DNA of 64,000 nt. Source: Solibacillus sp. FSL H8-0523. GTDB lineage: Bacteria; Bacillota; Bacilli; Bacillales_A; Planococcaceae. The stretch lies in NCBI RefSeq assembly GCF_038051985.1, contig NZ_CP150291.1, positions 682,001 to 746,000 of the forward strand, given 5' to 3'. The number at the start of each line of letters is the position of its first letter. Positions within the stretch are counted from its first letter, which is position 1. A program made the position numbers and the translations under genes. The notes beneath the pieces are model-generated. The model made no database searches. It saw only the letters and a list, made by a program, of their open reading frames with translations, and was not told where the DNA came from. This document shows positions 46,014 through 55,193 of the stretch, piece after piece.

Positions 46014-46625
46014 TCAAAATAAAGGTAAAACTAAAAATAATAATAAAACAAAGACGATATGCGCGACGATAATGAGCGGTAAGCTTTTTTTCCATTCGTA
46101 AAGTGCGCCCCATAAAAGTCCCGCAACAATTGCTGCCAAAGCGCCTGGAATAAACCCACTAATTGCTAAGGATAACGAGAATAGCAGAGAGGTGATGACA
46201 ACTGCCCAACTAGGTGATGTATAGTTTTTTAATTGTTGTTGTACATAGCCGCGCCAAAATATCTCTTCTCCAACTGCTATTACGAAAATCAGGAGCACAT
46301 AATGAAAAATATTTTGTGGCCCGTAATCTGTTAAAAATCCTGTAATGTCTGATGTCGCGTTCGCATTGATAGCAGACAAAACCATGTAACCCAATTTGAT
46401 AAAGCCGTACGTTATGGTCCCGTAGCCAATCCCATAAATTAAATATTGCCAGGTTGGAATACGGTCCTCAAACTTTCCAACTAGCAATGCAATTGAAATA
46501 CCGATGAGTAATGTAAAGGCATATAAATACCAAAAAATCGTGCGTTCATAAAACGTGTAAAACATCATACTATAAATAAAAACTAATGAAAGAAGGAGTA
46601 TAATAGTCTGTTTTCTAATATTCAT
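46014..46625 (-). CDS. CPBP-family intramembrane glutamic protease
   Basis: 203 residues from ATG 46623-46625 (GGAGG upstream; the ATG 18 bases earlier overlaps that site). Several membrane helices with the Abi/CPBP motifs: GEEIFWRGYVQQ (EExxxR) and the later FxxxH-type region, here degenerate (FSLSLAISGFIPG). Relatives include type II CAAX prenyl endopeptidase and bacteriocin-immunity proteins. Its target is unknown. Confidence 0.88.
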   Translation of the reverse strand: MNIRKQTIILLLSLVFIYSMMFYTFYERTIFWYLYAFTLLIGISIALLVGKFEDRIPTWQYLIYGIGYGTITYGFIKLGYMVLSAINANATSDITGFLTDYGPQNIFHYVLLIFVIAVGEEIFWRGYVQQQLKNYTSPSWAVVITSLLFSLSLAISGFIPGALAAIVAGLLWGALYEWKKSLPLIIVAHIVFVLLLFLVLPLF

Positions 46626-46656
46626 AACGGGGAATACCTCCATCTAAATGTCTTAT

Positions 46657-46704
46657 CAAAAATACCCTTTTTGTCATCTCGATCAATGCTAAAAAGGGTA
46701 TTTT
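46657..46704 (-). terminator. Terminator after ykvS
   Basis: On the minus strand AAAATACCCTTTTT pairs with AAAAAGGGTATTTTT, followed by T5. It lies 9 bp beyond the ykvS stop and before the CPBP gene. Confidence 0.75.
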
Positions 46705-46712
46705 ACATTCAA

Positions 46713-46898
46713 TTATTCATGATTTGTTAAAATTTTATAGCGTTTATGATTAATAACCGTTTTTTCTTCCATTTCTAACTCGTGAAAATTTTGCATAATC
46801 GTAATATCGACGATGACCGAATTTTCATTAACTTTTTCAACAATACCTCTTAATCCATCTTTAAACTCGATAATATTTCCAACTTCAGCAATTTTCAT
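46713..46898 (-). CDS. ykvS: YkvS, DUF2187-family small protein
   Basis: 61 residues. The whole peptide is a small KOW/SH3-like barrel (VGNIIEFKDGLRGIVEKVNENSVIVDITIM, then KTVINHKRYKIL), matching the YkvS/DUF2187 family of Bacillales. Function unknown; the fold suggests RNA or protein contact. ATG 46896-46898. Confidence 0.85.
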   Translation of the reverse strand: MKIAEVGNIIEFKDGLRGIVEKVNENSVIVDITIMQNFHELEMEEKTVINHKRYKILTNHE

Positions 46899-47067
46899 AC
46901 GCAGTCAGCCCCTTCATCGACTAATAATTAACAGTTTGCAAGCAATTATACTACAAAATTTATGTTATTTGAATATTTATATTATTTTTATAGAATTTGT
47001 TACCCTTTTCTTTCAGATTAGAGTTCTGTTATATTGAAAAAAATGAAATGAACAGGAGTTAATATAC

Positions 47068-47256
47068 ATGACAGATTATAAAGCAATGCTAGATCAATTA
47101 CGCAGTGGAGAAGTAAAATCTATTTTAATAAAGAAGGATGAATTCTTACAATTTCGTGAACTTCTTGTGAAGGATGCTAAATTTAAACAGTTCCGTGGCG
47201 ATGCAAAACAGGGCGGAGACGTGGTTTTTACATTTCTACAAACGCCAAGATCATAA
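47068..47256 (+). CDS. Unrecognised 62-residue protein
   Basis: Starts at ATG 47068 after ACAGGAG. Charged peptide (MLDQLRSGEVKSILIKKDEFLQFRELLVKD, then FRGDAKQGGDVVFTFL) with no signal or membrane segment. Family unknown to me. The codon use and ribosome site look real, and it precedes a Spo0E-like gene in the same direction. Confidence 0.6.
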   Translation: MTDYKAMLDQLRSGEVKSILIKKDEFLQFRELLVKDAKFKQFRGDAKQGGDVVFTFLQTPRS

Positions 47257-47348
47257 AAAGTGTCGAAATTTGTTTCACGATTTTTGTGTATATGTTCTGT
47301 AAAGAAAGTATAATAATGGTAACAATTGTTCGTGAAGGAGGGTTAAAT

Positions 47349-47552
47349 TTGGATGAAGTAAGGCTTGATAATGGATTGTTACAAAAAATTGAATCAACAA
47401 GACAATTAATGATTCAATCCGGTATCGAGAATGGGTTACACAGTCGTAAAACACTTCGCTTAAGTAAGCAAGTGGATTATTTAATGAACAAATTTAATCA
47501 ATGTTATCAGAGTGATTTGACAATAGCTATACAAAATCGTCATTTGAAATAA
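47349..47552 (+). CDS. Spo0E-like aspartyl-phosphate phosphatase
   Basis: 67 residues from TTG 47349, preceded by AAGGAGGG at 6 nt. The two-helix hairpin of the Spo0E family is seen: IESTRQLMIQSGIENGLHSRKTLRLS followed by LSKQVDYLMNKF. The usual SQELD signature that faces the aspartyl phosphate reads SKQVD. Family members dephosphorylate Spo0A~P and delay sporulation. The changed glutamate and leucine could alter activity. In B. subtilis spo0E also lies in the ykv region. Confidence 0.8.
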   Translation: MDEVRLDNGLLQKIESTRQLMIQSGIENGLHSRKTLRLSKQVDYLMNKFNQCYQSDLTIAIQNRHLK

Positions 47553-47753
47553 ATTTAGAAAATGATGTTTAGCACGAATATTTTGGGGAATATTATTATT
47601 GAACACAGCAACATTCTCATTTCCCCCTTTAGAGTAGAAGCGATTGACGCTACTGCTCTCTTTTTTTGTCTTTGTAAATTCGTCCTTCACGTCCATTGCA
47701 GTTTAATCGATTTTTGTTAAAATGAAAGAAAATGTAAAAAGGGGATTTTTGGT

Positions 47754-48620
47754 ATGGAATCGAAAAAAATTGGCTTTATCGGAACGGGCGTTATGGGAGC
47801 GAGTATCGTCAAGCATTTATTAACTGCAGGTCATGAGGTAACAGTTTATACGCGTACAAAAAGCAAGGCTGAAGTGCTAGTCGAAAAAGGTGCGAAATGG
47901 GCGGACACACCCGCTGCGGCTACAATGGGCCAGCAGGTAGTATTTACAATGGTTGGTTATCCAAAAGATGTAGAAGAAGTGTATAGCGGAGCAAATGGCA
48001 TTTTTTCAGCTGCACAGCCTGGGACAATCGTTGTGGATATGACGACAAGTGAACCAACATTAGCGAAAAAGTTATTTAATCAAGCGAGTGAAAGAGGTAT
48101 ACATAGTTTGGATGCCCCTGTATCAGGCGGAGATATTGGTGCACAAAATGGGACATTGTCGTTAATGATTGGTGGAGACAAGGCGGTTTTTGAACAAATG
48201 CAGCCGATTTTCGAAGTGTTCGGTCAAAATATCGTCTATCAAGGTGTAGCGGGTTCTGGTCAGCATACGAAAATGTGTAATCAAATCGCCATTGCATCAG
48301 GGATGATTGGTGTTTGTGAAGCGATAGCATACGGTCTAAATGCCGGTTTAACGATGGAAGATGTGCTGCGTTCTATTACAGCAGGAGCAGCAGGCTCTTG
48401 GTCGCTGACAAATTTAGCTCCGCGCATGCTGAAAGAAGACCTAGATCCAGGCTTCTATATTAAGCATATTATTAAAGATATGAAAATAGCACTAGATGAA
48501 GCAGAACGCATGGAACTTCAATTACCAGGGCTGTCATTAGCTAAATCAATGTATGATCAACTACTTGAGGAAGGCTACGGTGATAACGGTACACAAGCAT
48601 TAATCAAATATTATCAATAA
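47754..48620 (+). CDS. ykwC: 3-hydroxyisobutyrate-dehydrogenase-family NAD(P) oxidoreductase (YkwC-like)
   Basis: 288 residues. Rossmann motif GFIGTGVMGASIVKHLL (7-23) and the substrate signature DAPVSGGDIGAQNGTLSLM (about 118-136), with the catalytic Lys in GAGQHTKMCNQ-like context (here GSGQHTKMCNQ). It oxidises a beta-hydroxyacid; the exact substrate is not fixed by sequence. ATG 47754 after AAGGGG. Confidence 0.92.
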   Translation: MESKKIGFIGTGVMGASIVKHLLTAGHEVTVYTRTKSKAEVLVEKGAKWADTPAAATMGQQVVFTMVGYPKDVEEVYSGANGIFSAAQPGTIVVDMTTSEPTLAKKLFNQASERGIHSLDAPVSGGDIGAQNGTLSLMIGGDKAVFEQMQPIFEVFGQNIVYQGVAGSGQHTKMCNQIAIASGMIGVCEAIAYGLNAGLTMEDVLRSITAGAAGSWSLTNLAPRMLKEDLDPGFYIKHIIKDMKIALDEAERMELQLPGLSLAKSMYDQLLEEGYGDNGTQALIKYYQ

Positions 48621-48735
48621 TACCAATATTACTGGAAAGTACACTATTCTTGTTTATTCGTTTATAGGAGAAATAGACACCCTATGATACAATAGAGTCA
48701 TAATTAGCCTGGGAATTTGGAAGGAGATACATACA

Positions 48736-49641
48736 TTGGAAAAACAAAAAGGGATTTTATTAGAGAGTGGAACAAATGAACTTGAAATCGTTGAATTTGA
48801 AGTAGCAAACAATAAATTTGGCATTAATGTAATTAAGGTCAAAGAAATTATTCAACCAATTCCAGTGACATTTATTCCGCATGTACATCCTCATGTAGAA
48901 GGTATTATTCAATTACGCGGGGAAGTATTGCCGGTTGTAGATATGTTAAAAGTATTAGGGATTCCAACAGAAAACCGTAATCCACAACAAAAGTATATTG
49001 TTGCTGAATTTAATAAACAACGCGTAGTCTTCCATGTCGATAACGTAACACAAATCCACCGTATTTCGTGGGATCAAATTGAGAAGCCGTCTGACATGTA
49101 CCAAGGAGGTACGTCACAAGTAATTGGTGTAATTAAGCGTAATGAAGAAATGATTTTACTACTAGACTTCGAAAGAATTATGGTTGATATTAACCCTGAA
49201 TCAAGTATTAGTGTAGAATCAGTGAAAAAACTAGGTAAGCGCGAACGTTCTGAAAAGAAAATTGTTATTGCCGAAGACTCACCGTTATTACGTAAGCTTT
49301 TATTCGATACAATGAACGAAGCGGGCTATGCTAATACAGAGTTCTTTGAAAATGGTCGAGATGCTTACGAGTATTTAGAAGCATTAGCAAAAGCCGACAA
49401 AGAAATTGAAAAGCATGTTCAAATGGTTGTAACAGATATAGAAATGCCACAAATGGATGGCCATCATTTAACAAAAAAAATTAAAACACATCCAGACCTT
49501 CAAAAATTACCAGTAATTATCTTCTCAAGCTTAATTACTGACGACTTACGTCATAAAGGTGATCAAGTAGGGGCAGAGGACCAAATTTCAAAACCAGAAA
49601 TTGCGGAACTTATTTTACGTATGGATAAATTAATGCTGTAA
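48736..49641 (+). CDS. cheV: Chemotaxis coupling protein CheV
   Basis: 301 residues. CheW-like domain (about 10-155; LEIVEFEVANNKFGINVIKVKEI, VEGIIQLRGEVLPVVDM) joined to a receiver domain (about 175-300) with acidic pocket EDSPLL and phosphoacceptor Asp in VTDIEMPQMDG. CheV couples receptors to CheA and adapts by phosphorylation. TTG start at 48736 after AAGGAGA. In B. subtilis cheV lies between ykwC and the yku genes, as here. Confidence 0.95.
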   Translation: MEKQKGILLESGTNELEIVEFEVANNKFGINVIKVKEIIQPIPVTFIPHVHPHVEGIIQLRGEVLPVVDMLKVLGIPTENRNPQQKYIVAEFNKQRVVFHVDNVTQIHRISWDQIEKPSDMYQGGTSQVIGVIKRNEEMILLLDFERIMVDINPESSISVESVKKLGKRERSEKKIVIAEDSPLLRKLLFDTMNEAGYANTEFFENGRDAYEYLEALAKADKEIEKHVQMVVTDIEMPQMDGHHLTKKIKTHPDLQKLPVIIFSSLITDDLRHKGDQVGAEDQISKPEIAELILRMDKLML

Positions 49642-49692
49642 AATATTTACCAATTGGTTGAAGCAACACACGAAGATGATATAAAATAGTAA

Positions 49693-49732
49693 TAAGCCGG
49701 ATACTTGTAAAAGTAATTCCGGCTATTTTTAT
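49693..49732 (+). terminator. Terminator after cheV
   Basis: AGCCGGA-TACTT pairs with AAGTA-TTCCGGCT around a short loop, followed by T5. Confidence 0.75.
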
Positions 49733-49795
49733 AACGTTATTGTCTGTATGTTCACGAAAACTCAAATGACTTTTAGAAAGAAGTGACAGGCATCT

Positions 49796-51337
49796 ATGGG
49801 AAATTTAAAAACAGCCATTATTGATATCGGTTCGAACACGATTCGACTCGTATTATATTCGTATAAAAAAAACGAAGGGCTACGCGAGTTTGGCAATATT
49901 AAAACAGTAGCAAAGCTTCGTACGTATCTCTTACCGAATGGGGAGATGTCTGAAGAGGGGATTCAACTTTTAGCAGACACATTAAATTCGTTCCGTTTAA
50001 TTTTAGCAGACTATCAAGTGACAGATATTAAAGCGGCAGCGACAGCGGCTGTTCGGCAAGCGGTTAACAACGAAGAAATCATTCGTCGCATGCAAGAAGA
50101 AACCGGTATAAAAATTGATATTTTAACAGAAGAAGAAGAGGCTTATTACGGATTTGCGGCAGTTGCACATTCGATGGATACACCTTCTGCTGTGACGATT
50201 GATATTGGTGGTGGCTCAACGGAAATTACGTTGTTTATTAATAAAAAGCTTCAAAAAACGTTCAGTTTTCCATTTGGTACGGTGTCACTAAAGCAAAAAT
50301 TCGTGAAGGGCTCAATAATTACCCGTGATGAACTCGCAAAGTTAAATGCCGATGTAATAGAAAAGTTCAGCTCGTTACCATGGATTAAAGACGTAGCATT
50401 TCCAGTGGTTGGCATAGGGGGGAGTGCGCGTAATATTGCACAGGTGCATCAGCAAAAAACAAACTACCCGTTGTCAGGTGTTCATGAGTATGAAATGAAG
50501 CAAGGTGATTTAGAAGCATTAAGTGATTATTTAGTGCAATTTTCGTTTGAGGAATTAAAGCAACTAGACGGTTTATCTTCAGATCGCGCAGACACGATTG
50601 TACTAGCGTTAGAAGTGTTCCGGGCGTTGTTAACAGTTGTAGGTTCTGACACATTTCAAGTGAGTAAAAAAGGTTTACGTGAAGGGCTAATTATTAAGCG
50701 CGTATTACAGGGAAACGCAACCGCATACAATAAATATAATGTTTTTGAAGAAAGTGCCCGTCAATTAGCCTTGGCTTATGGGCGCACGGAAGATGAAGTT
50801 CAGACACTTGCAAAGCTGACAGAGCAGTTTTACCGTGAGTGCTGCCATTTACAATTATTTAACTTTAATGAAGCTGATTTAAAACTGCTGATTAAGGGAG
50901 CGAAGGTTTATGCAATTGGCGAATATATTGAGCTGGATTCGTCTAGTCAGCATACATTTTATTTGATTGCCAATCAATCATTGCCAGGTCTTTCACATGT
51001 AGATCGAGTAAAACTAGCACTACTGGCTTCCTATAAAAATCGTGATTATTTTGAGCGTTTTTCACAGCCCTTTGAAACATGGATTTCAAAAGAGGAGCTT
51101 AAAAAAATACGTGATTTTGGCGCGATTTTAAAATTTGTCTACGCACTGAATATGACAAAACGTAATGTAGTGAAGCATCTTGCGATTGAAAATAAAGGCG
51201 ATGATTTACTAATCGAGGTCGTCACGTCAGAACGTGCTATTGCCGAAATGGCACAAGTAGAGAAACAGAAAAAGCATATCGAGCGTGTGTTCAAAAAGAA
51301 CATTCAAATTGTGTTCAACGAGGAAGGATGGAATTGA
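49796..51337 (+). CDS. ppx: Exopolyphosphatase / guanosine pentaphosphatase family (Ppx/GppA)
   Basis: 513 residues. Actin-like ATPase fold: AIIDIGSNTIRLVLYS (phosphate 1), TIDIGGGSTEI (phosphate 2, about 138-148), GIGGSARN; the C-terminal half (about 310-513) is the HD-like domain of Ppx. Cuts phosphate from polyphosphate ends, perhaps also pppGpp. It runs into ppk with a short overlap, so the polymer's hydrolase and synthase are made together. Confidence 0.94.
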   Translation: MGNLKTAIIDIGSNTIRLVLYSYKKNEGLREFGNIKTVAKLRTYLLPNGEMSEEGIQLLADTLNSFRLILADYQVTDIKAAATAAVRQAVNNEEIIRRMQEETGIKIDILTEEEEAYYGFAAVAHSMDTPSAVTIDIGGGSTEITLFINKKLQKTFSFPFGTVSLKQKFVKGSIITRDELAKLNADVIEKFSSLPWIKDVAFPVVGIGGSARNIAQVHQQKTNYPLSGVHEYEMKQGDLEALSDYLVQFSFEELKQLDGLSSDRADTIVLALEVFRALLTVVGSDTFQVSKKGLREGLIIKRVLQGNATAYNKYNVFEESARQLALAYGRTEDEVQTLAKLTEQFYRECCHLQLFNFNEADLKLLIKGAKVYAIGEYIELDSSSQHTFYLIANQSLPGLSHVDRVKLALLASYKNRDYFERFSQPFETWISKEELKKIRDFGAILKFVYALNMTKRNVVKHLAIENKGDDLLIEVVTSERAIAEMAQVEKQKKHIERVFKKNIQIVFNEEGWN

Positions 51338-53496
51338 AAATGACAACAAATATGGAGATGAATCCGATGTCTGAATCAGAAGAGATGATCAAACCAGATT
51401 TTCAGGTGTTAGAGGAAATTGCAAAACCTCAATATTACAATAACCGTGAGCTTAGCTGGTTAGCATTTAATGAACGTGTATTAGAAGAAGCCGAAGATAC
51501 GAATAATCCATTATTAGAACGCTTAAAGTTTTTAGCGATTTTTAGTTCGAATTTAGATGAGTTTTTCATGGTGCGTGTAGCAGGCCTTCAAGATCAAATT
51601 CGTGCAGGTTTCCATAAGCCTGAAAATAAATCGGGCTTAACACCAAAGGAACAGCTAGCGAAAATTGCGGAGCGTACACAAGCTTTAGTACGTCGTCAAA
51701 CAGAGGTGTATCGTCATTTAGTAGATGATTTATTACCAAAAGAAAATGTCTATGTACGTGATATGAAGCTATTAACTGCTGAGCAAAAGAATTTCGTCCA
51801 TGAATTATTTGAAGAAACGATTTTTCCAGTATTAACACCTGTAGCAGTTGATGCATATCGTCCGTTCCCAACGTTACTTGGCCGTACATTAAACTTGCTT
51901 GTGATGTTAGAAAACAATAATTCGGATTCAGAAATGTCAGATAAGGTTGCGATTGTACAAGTACCATCTGTTTTAGAGCGTTTTATCAAAGTACCAACAC
52001 AAAATGACGAAACGGTATTTGTTTTATTAGAAGATGTCATTTCAAATAGTATTGACCGTTTATTCTTTGGCTATAAAGTAAAATCTACGCAAGCATTCCG
52101 TTTAACGCGTAATGCCGATTTAACAATTCATGAAGAGGGCGCACAGGATTTACTAGTAGAAATCGAAAAAGAGTTAAAGAAACGTAAATGGGGCGTTGGC
52201 TCCCGTTTAGAAGTACGAGATGGTGAAATGAACGATGATGTACTTGAGTACTTACTAGATGAATTTGAAATTGAAGAATCAGACGTTTTTAAAATCGATG
52301 GTCCACTCGATTTAACGACGATGTTTAGTTTTGTGAAAGCGATTTCAAAGGGCCGAGAGCATTTAGAATATGAAAGCTTTATCCCGCAGCCACCACAAGA
52401 TTTGCAGTCAGATGAAAATATTTTTGAAAAAGTATTAACGCAAGACATTTTCTTCCATCATCCATATGAGTCATTTGTCCCAATTGTTGATTTTATCGCA
52501 GAAGCAGCAAAGGATCCAAGTGTTCTTGCGATTAAGCAAACTCTGTATCGTGTAAGCGGCAACTCCCCAATTATTCAAGCGTTAAAGCAAGCAGCTGAAA
52601 ACGGCAAGCAAGTAACCGTACTTGTGGAGTTAAAGGCACGTTTTGATGAAGAAAATAATGTGCACTGGGCAAAGCAACTTGAGCAAGCGGGCTGCCTAGT
52701 AATTTATGGAATGAATAATTTAAAAACGCACTCAAAAATTACGCTCGTTATCCGTCGTCGCCAAGGGAAAATTGAACGCTTTGTGCACCTTGGTACAGGG
52801 AATTACAACGATGCAACGGCAAAAATATATACAGATATGGCGATTATTACATCCAATAAGGAATTCGGCATTGATGCAACCAACTTCTTTAACTATTTAA
52901 GTGGTTATACAGAAAAACCAAAATTCAATCATATTTGTGTATCGCCATATGACATCCGAGATGAGTTTCTGAAATTAATCGATAAAGAAATTGCACTACA
53001 TAAAGAGTATGGCAATGGCTTTATCCGTGCGAAAATGAATTCATTAACAGACAAAGATTTAATGATGAAATTATATGAAGCGTCCATTGCAGGTGTGAAA
53101 ATTGAGTTAATCATTCGAGGGATTTGCTGTATTCGTCCAGGGATCCCAGGCATTTCAGAAAACATTACGGTTACAAGTATTGTCGGACGCTTCTTAGAGC
53201 ACTCACGCATTTTCTGGTTCCACCATAACGGGAACAATAGCTTGTATTTATCATCAGCAGATATGATGACACGCAATATGATTAAGCGAGTAGAAATTTT
53301 ATTCCCAATTTATGCGCCAGATATTAAAAAGCGTATCCAGCGCATTATGATGACGCAACTTGAGGATAACCAAAAGGCACGTATTCAGGATTCAAATGGA
53401 AAATACCACTACAAAGAGAATCACAATAGTGATGTGCTTATCAACAGCCAAGAAGTGTTCTTAAACGAATCCCTTGGTACAATTGTCGAAGAATAA
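51328..53496 (+). CDS. ppk: Polyphosphate kinase Ppk1
   Basis: 722 residues. Makes polyphosphate from ATP. N domain with YYNNRELSWLAFNERVLEEA, two PLD-like catalytic domains with the phosphorylated histidine in LKTHSKITLVIRRR and a second in FWFHHNGNN. Length normal. Start is uncertain between ATG 51328 (overlapping ppx by 10 bp) and ATG 51340. Followed by its own terminator. Confidence 0.95.
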   Translation: MELKMTTNMEMNPMSESEEMIKPDFQVLEEIAKPQYYNNRELSWLAFNERVLEEAEDTNNPLLERLKFLAIFSSNLDEFFMVRVAGLQDQIRAGFHKPENKSGLTPKEQLAKIAERTQALVRRQTEVYRHLVDDLLPKENVYVRDMKLLTAEQKNFVHELFEETIFPVLTPVAVDAYRPFPTLLGRTLNLLVMLENNNSDSEMSDKVAIVQVPSVLERFIKVPTQNDETVFVLLEDVISNSIDRLFFGYKVKSTQAFRLTRNADLTIHEEGAQDLLVEIEKELKKRKWGVGSRLEVRDGEMNDDVLEYLLDEFEIEESDVFKIDGPLDLTTMFSFVKAISKGREHLEYESFIPQPPQDLQSDENIFEKVLTQDIFFHHPYESFVPIVDFIAEAAKDPSVLAIKQTLYRVSGNSPIIQALKQAAENGKQVTVLVELKARFDEENNVHWAKQLEQAGCLVIYGMNNLKTHSKITLVIRRRQGKIERFVHLGTGNYNDATAKIYTDMAIITSNKEFGIDATNFFNYLSGYTEKPKFNHICVSPYDIRDEFLKLIDKEIALHKEYGNGFIRAKMNSLTDKDLMMKLYEASIAGVKIELIIRGICCIRPGIPGISENITVTSIVGRFLEHSRIFWFHHNGNNSLYLSSADMMTRNMIKRVEILFPIYAPDIKKRIQRIMMTQLEDNQKARIQDSNGKYHYKENHNSDVLINSQEVFLNESLGTIVEE

Positions 53497-53501
53497 ATGA
53501 T

Positions 53502-53540
53502 AAATGCCATTTTCTTGTCTCAGAGAAAATGGCATTTTTA
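53502..53540 (+). terminator. Terminator of ppx-ppk
   Basis: AAATGCCATTTTC pairs with GAGAAAATGGCATTT around an 8-nt loop, followed by T run. Confidence 0.88.
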
Positions 53541-53602
53541 ATGCAGTATACTACGCACGCCCATTTTTTTTATGCATCCAGTAATTAAAAAGGAGTGCCA
53601 TT

Positions 53603-53887
53603 TTGCAACCTACTAACTATGCATCGCCGGCTAGGTCGAGTTTCCCTGATTTGATGAAAGCAATCAACGGGGAATTTACAGTAATTCATTATTATCAGCA
53701 TTTAGCGAACCTTGCACCGAACGAAACTATTAAAAAAAGAATTTTAGAAATTCGAGCAGATTAACAGAATCACGCAGTTTGGTTTTTATATTTTCTAACG
53801 TCTAGTAAAAAAATGTACAATCCCCAGAGGCTTGAAAATGAAAATACTGATTTTTCTATAAATTATTGGTATTTTGTAGTAAAATGA
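53603..53887 (+). pseudogene. Ferritin-like domain protein, interrupted by a stop codon
   Basis: From TTG 53603 (AAAAAGGAG 7 nt before it) 53 codons match the start of a ferritin-like (rubrerythrin-type) Bacillus family: INGEFTVIHYYQHLANLAPNE and RILEIRAD. Codon 54 is TAA (53762-53764) and the same frame continues QNHAVWFLYFLTSS. The family motif is expected to read IRxDExxH, so TAA stands in place of GAA, the metal-ligand glutamate. The downstream frame ends at 53887 without the second half of the domain. So both a nonsense change and a truncation are present. Confidence 0.7.
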
Positions 53888-53892
53888 ATACA

Positions 53893-53910
53893 TGAATGAT
53901 TATTCATTTT
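53893..53910. promoter_or_regulatory. FadR (YsiA)-like operator before fadH
   Basis: TGAATGATTATTCATTTT matches the Bacillus FadR box TGAATGAwTAwTCATTCA at 16 of 18 positions as I recall the consensus. It is 20 bp before the start of fadH, a known FadR target in B. subtilis, so fatty acyl-CoA should induce it. Confidence 0.6.
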
Positions 53911-53930
53911 ATTTCAAGGGGGATGGGAAT

Positions 53931-54698
53931 ATGTTGACAGGTAAAACAATTATTATTACAGGCGGTTCTAGTGGAATGGGCCTTGGGATGGCGAAGCAGT
54001 TTGTGCAAGAGGGTGCAAATGTTGTTATTACAGGACGTGATGCAGAGCGTTTAGCAAATGCTAAAGCAGATATTTTAGCATTGGGTTCGACAATTGAAAC
54101 ATTTCAAATGGATGTGCGTGAGCCAGAGCATGTGCAAGCAATGGTTGATTTTACGGTTGGAAAATTTGGACGCATTGATCGCTTAGTGAATAATGCAGCA
54201 GGTAACTTTTTAGTGCAGGCAGAAAAGCTGTCACCAAATGGCTGGAAGGCTGTTATTGATATTGTCTTAAACGGCACATTTTACTGTTCATCTGCCGTAG
54301 GGAAGTACTGGATTGAAAATGGCATTAAGGGCTCGATTTTAAATATGGTGGCAACCTATGCATGGGGCGCGGGTGCTGGAGTTGTACACTCAGCTGCGGC
54401 AAAAGCGGGTGTATTATCGCTTACACGTACATTAGCGGTTGAATGGGGCACACAATACGGTATTCGTGTGAATGCCATCGCACCAGGGCCAATTGAGCGT
54501 ACAGGTGGCGCGGATAAACTGTGGGAATCAGAGGAACAGGCGAAGCGTACAATAAATTCTGTCCCATTAAAACGCCTAGGTACTCCCGAAGAAATTGCGG
54601 ATTTAGCAACATTTATGCTGTCAGATAAGGCAGGATATTTAAATGGTGAATGCATTACGCTTGATGGCGGTCAATGGTTAAATCCGTTTCCGTTTTAA
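53931..54698 (+). CDS. fadH: 2,4-dienoyl-CoA reductase FadH
   Basis: 255 residues from ATG 53931 (AAGGGGGATGGG before it). SDR enzyme removing double bonds during beta-oxidation of unsaturated fatty acids. NADP-binding ITGGSSGMGLGMA, NNAAGNF, and the dienoyl-CoA reductase ending KAGYLNGECITLDGGQWL. In place of the SDR YxxxK it has HSAAAKAGV, as is usual for this subgroup, which has no active-site tyrosine at that point. In B. subtilis it is YkuF. Confidence 0.9.
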   Translation: MLTGKTIIITGGSSGMGLGMAKQFVQEGANVVITGRDAERLANAKADILALGSTIETFQMDVREPEHVQAMVDFTVGKFGRIDRLVNNAAGNFLVQAEKLSPNGWKAVIDIVLNGTFYCSSAVGKYWIENGIKGSILNMVATYAWGAGAGVVHSAAAKAGVLSLTRTLAVEWGTQYGIRVNAIAPGPIERTGGADKLWESEEQAKRTINSVPLKRLGTPEEIADLATFMLSDKAGYLNGECITLDGGQWLNPFPF

Positions 54699-54751
54699 GT
54701 GAGAATAAACGTTCATTAAACGGTACATACTAGCGCTAAAAGGGGGCGCTA

Positions 54752-54991
54752 GTGGTGGGAATGTGGCTTTATCCGACAATTATCGTATGTACGATACTTT
54801 GCTTGATGGGCTATTATTTAACGGTAAGAGTCGGACATAAAATTGAAGATAGCGGAGAAGAACGCGATAGCGAGGTATCAGAAAAAATTGTAGAGCATCC
54901 ATTTTTTCTGAATCCGATTATATTATCATACGTGGTATTCTTAGCATTTACAGGCGTCATTATTTTTTATTATTGGGCACGTGGTTACTAA
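54752..54991 (+). CDS. Unrecognised two-helix membrane protein
   Basis: 79 residues. Two membrane helices (about 4-26 and 52-76) joined by an acidic loop (EDSGEERDSEVSEKIVEH). GTG start at 54752 after AAAAGGGGG. No family recognised. It follows fadH by 53 bp and could share its transcript; it has its own terminator. Confidence 0.7.
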   Translation: MVGMWLYPTIIVCTILCLMGYYLTVRVGHKIEDSGEERDSEVSEKIVEHPFFLNPIILSYVVFLAFTGVIIFYYWARGY

Positions 54992-54999
54992 TTTTTTAT

Positions 55000-55038
55000 G
55001 CATAATAGGACGAATTTGCTCGTCTTGTTATGCTTTTT
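55000..55038 (+). terminator. Terminator after the two-helix protein gene
   Basis: GCATAATAGGACGA pairs with TCGTCTTGTTATGC (with G-U) around a 6-nt loop, followed by T5. Confidence 0.8.
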
Positions 55039-55193
55039 CTTTGTGTAAGTAGGCATGTTTCTTAGTCAATAAATTAGTAGTTATGTTATGATAGAGAGAG
55101 AAAATGCAAGGTGTGAAAAAGTGATAGGGTTTTAATGTAGAAGCAGTTTGTATTGATTTGCCCGTATTAACGGAGTCAAAGGAGTAGAACAGA

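Noticed and set aside
47481-47696. 71-codon minus-strand frame after the Spo0E-like gene
   Set aside because: No ribosome site and no protein-like composition; overlaps the Spo0E-like gene.
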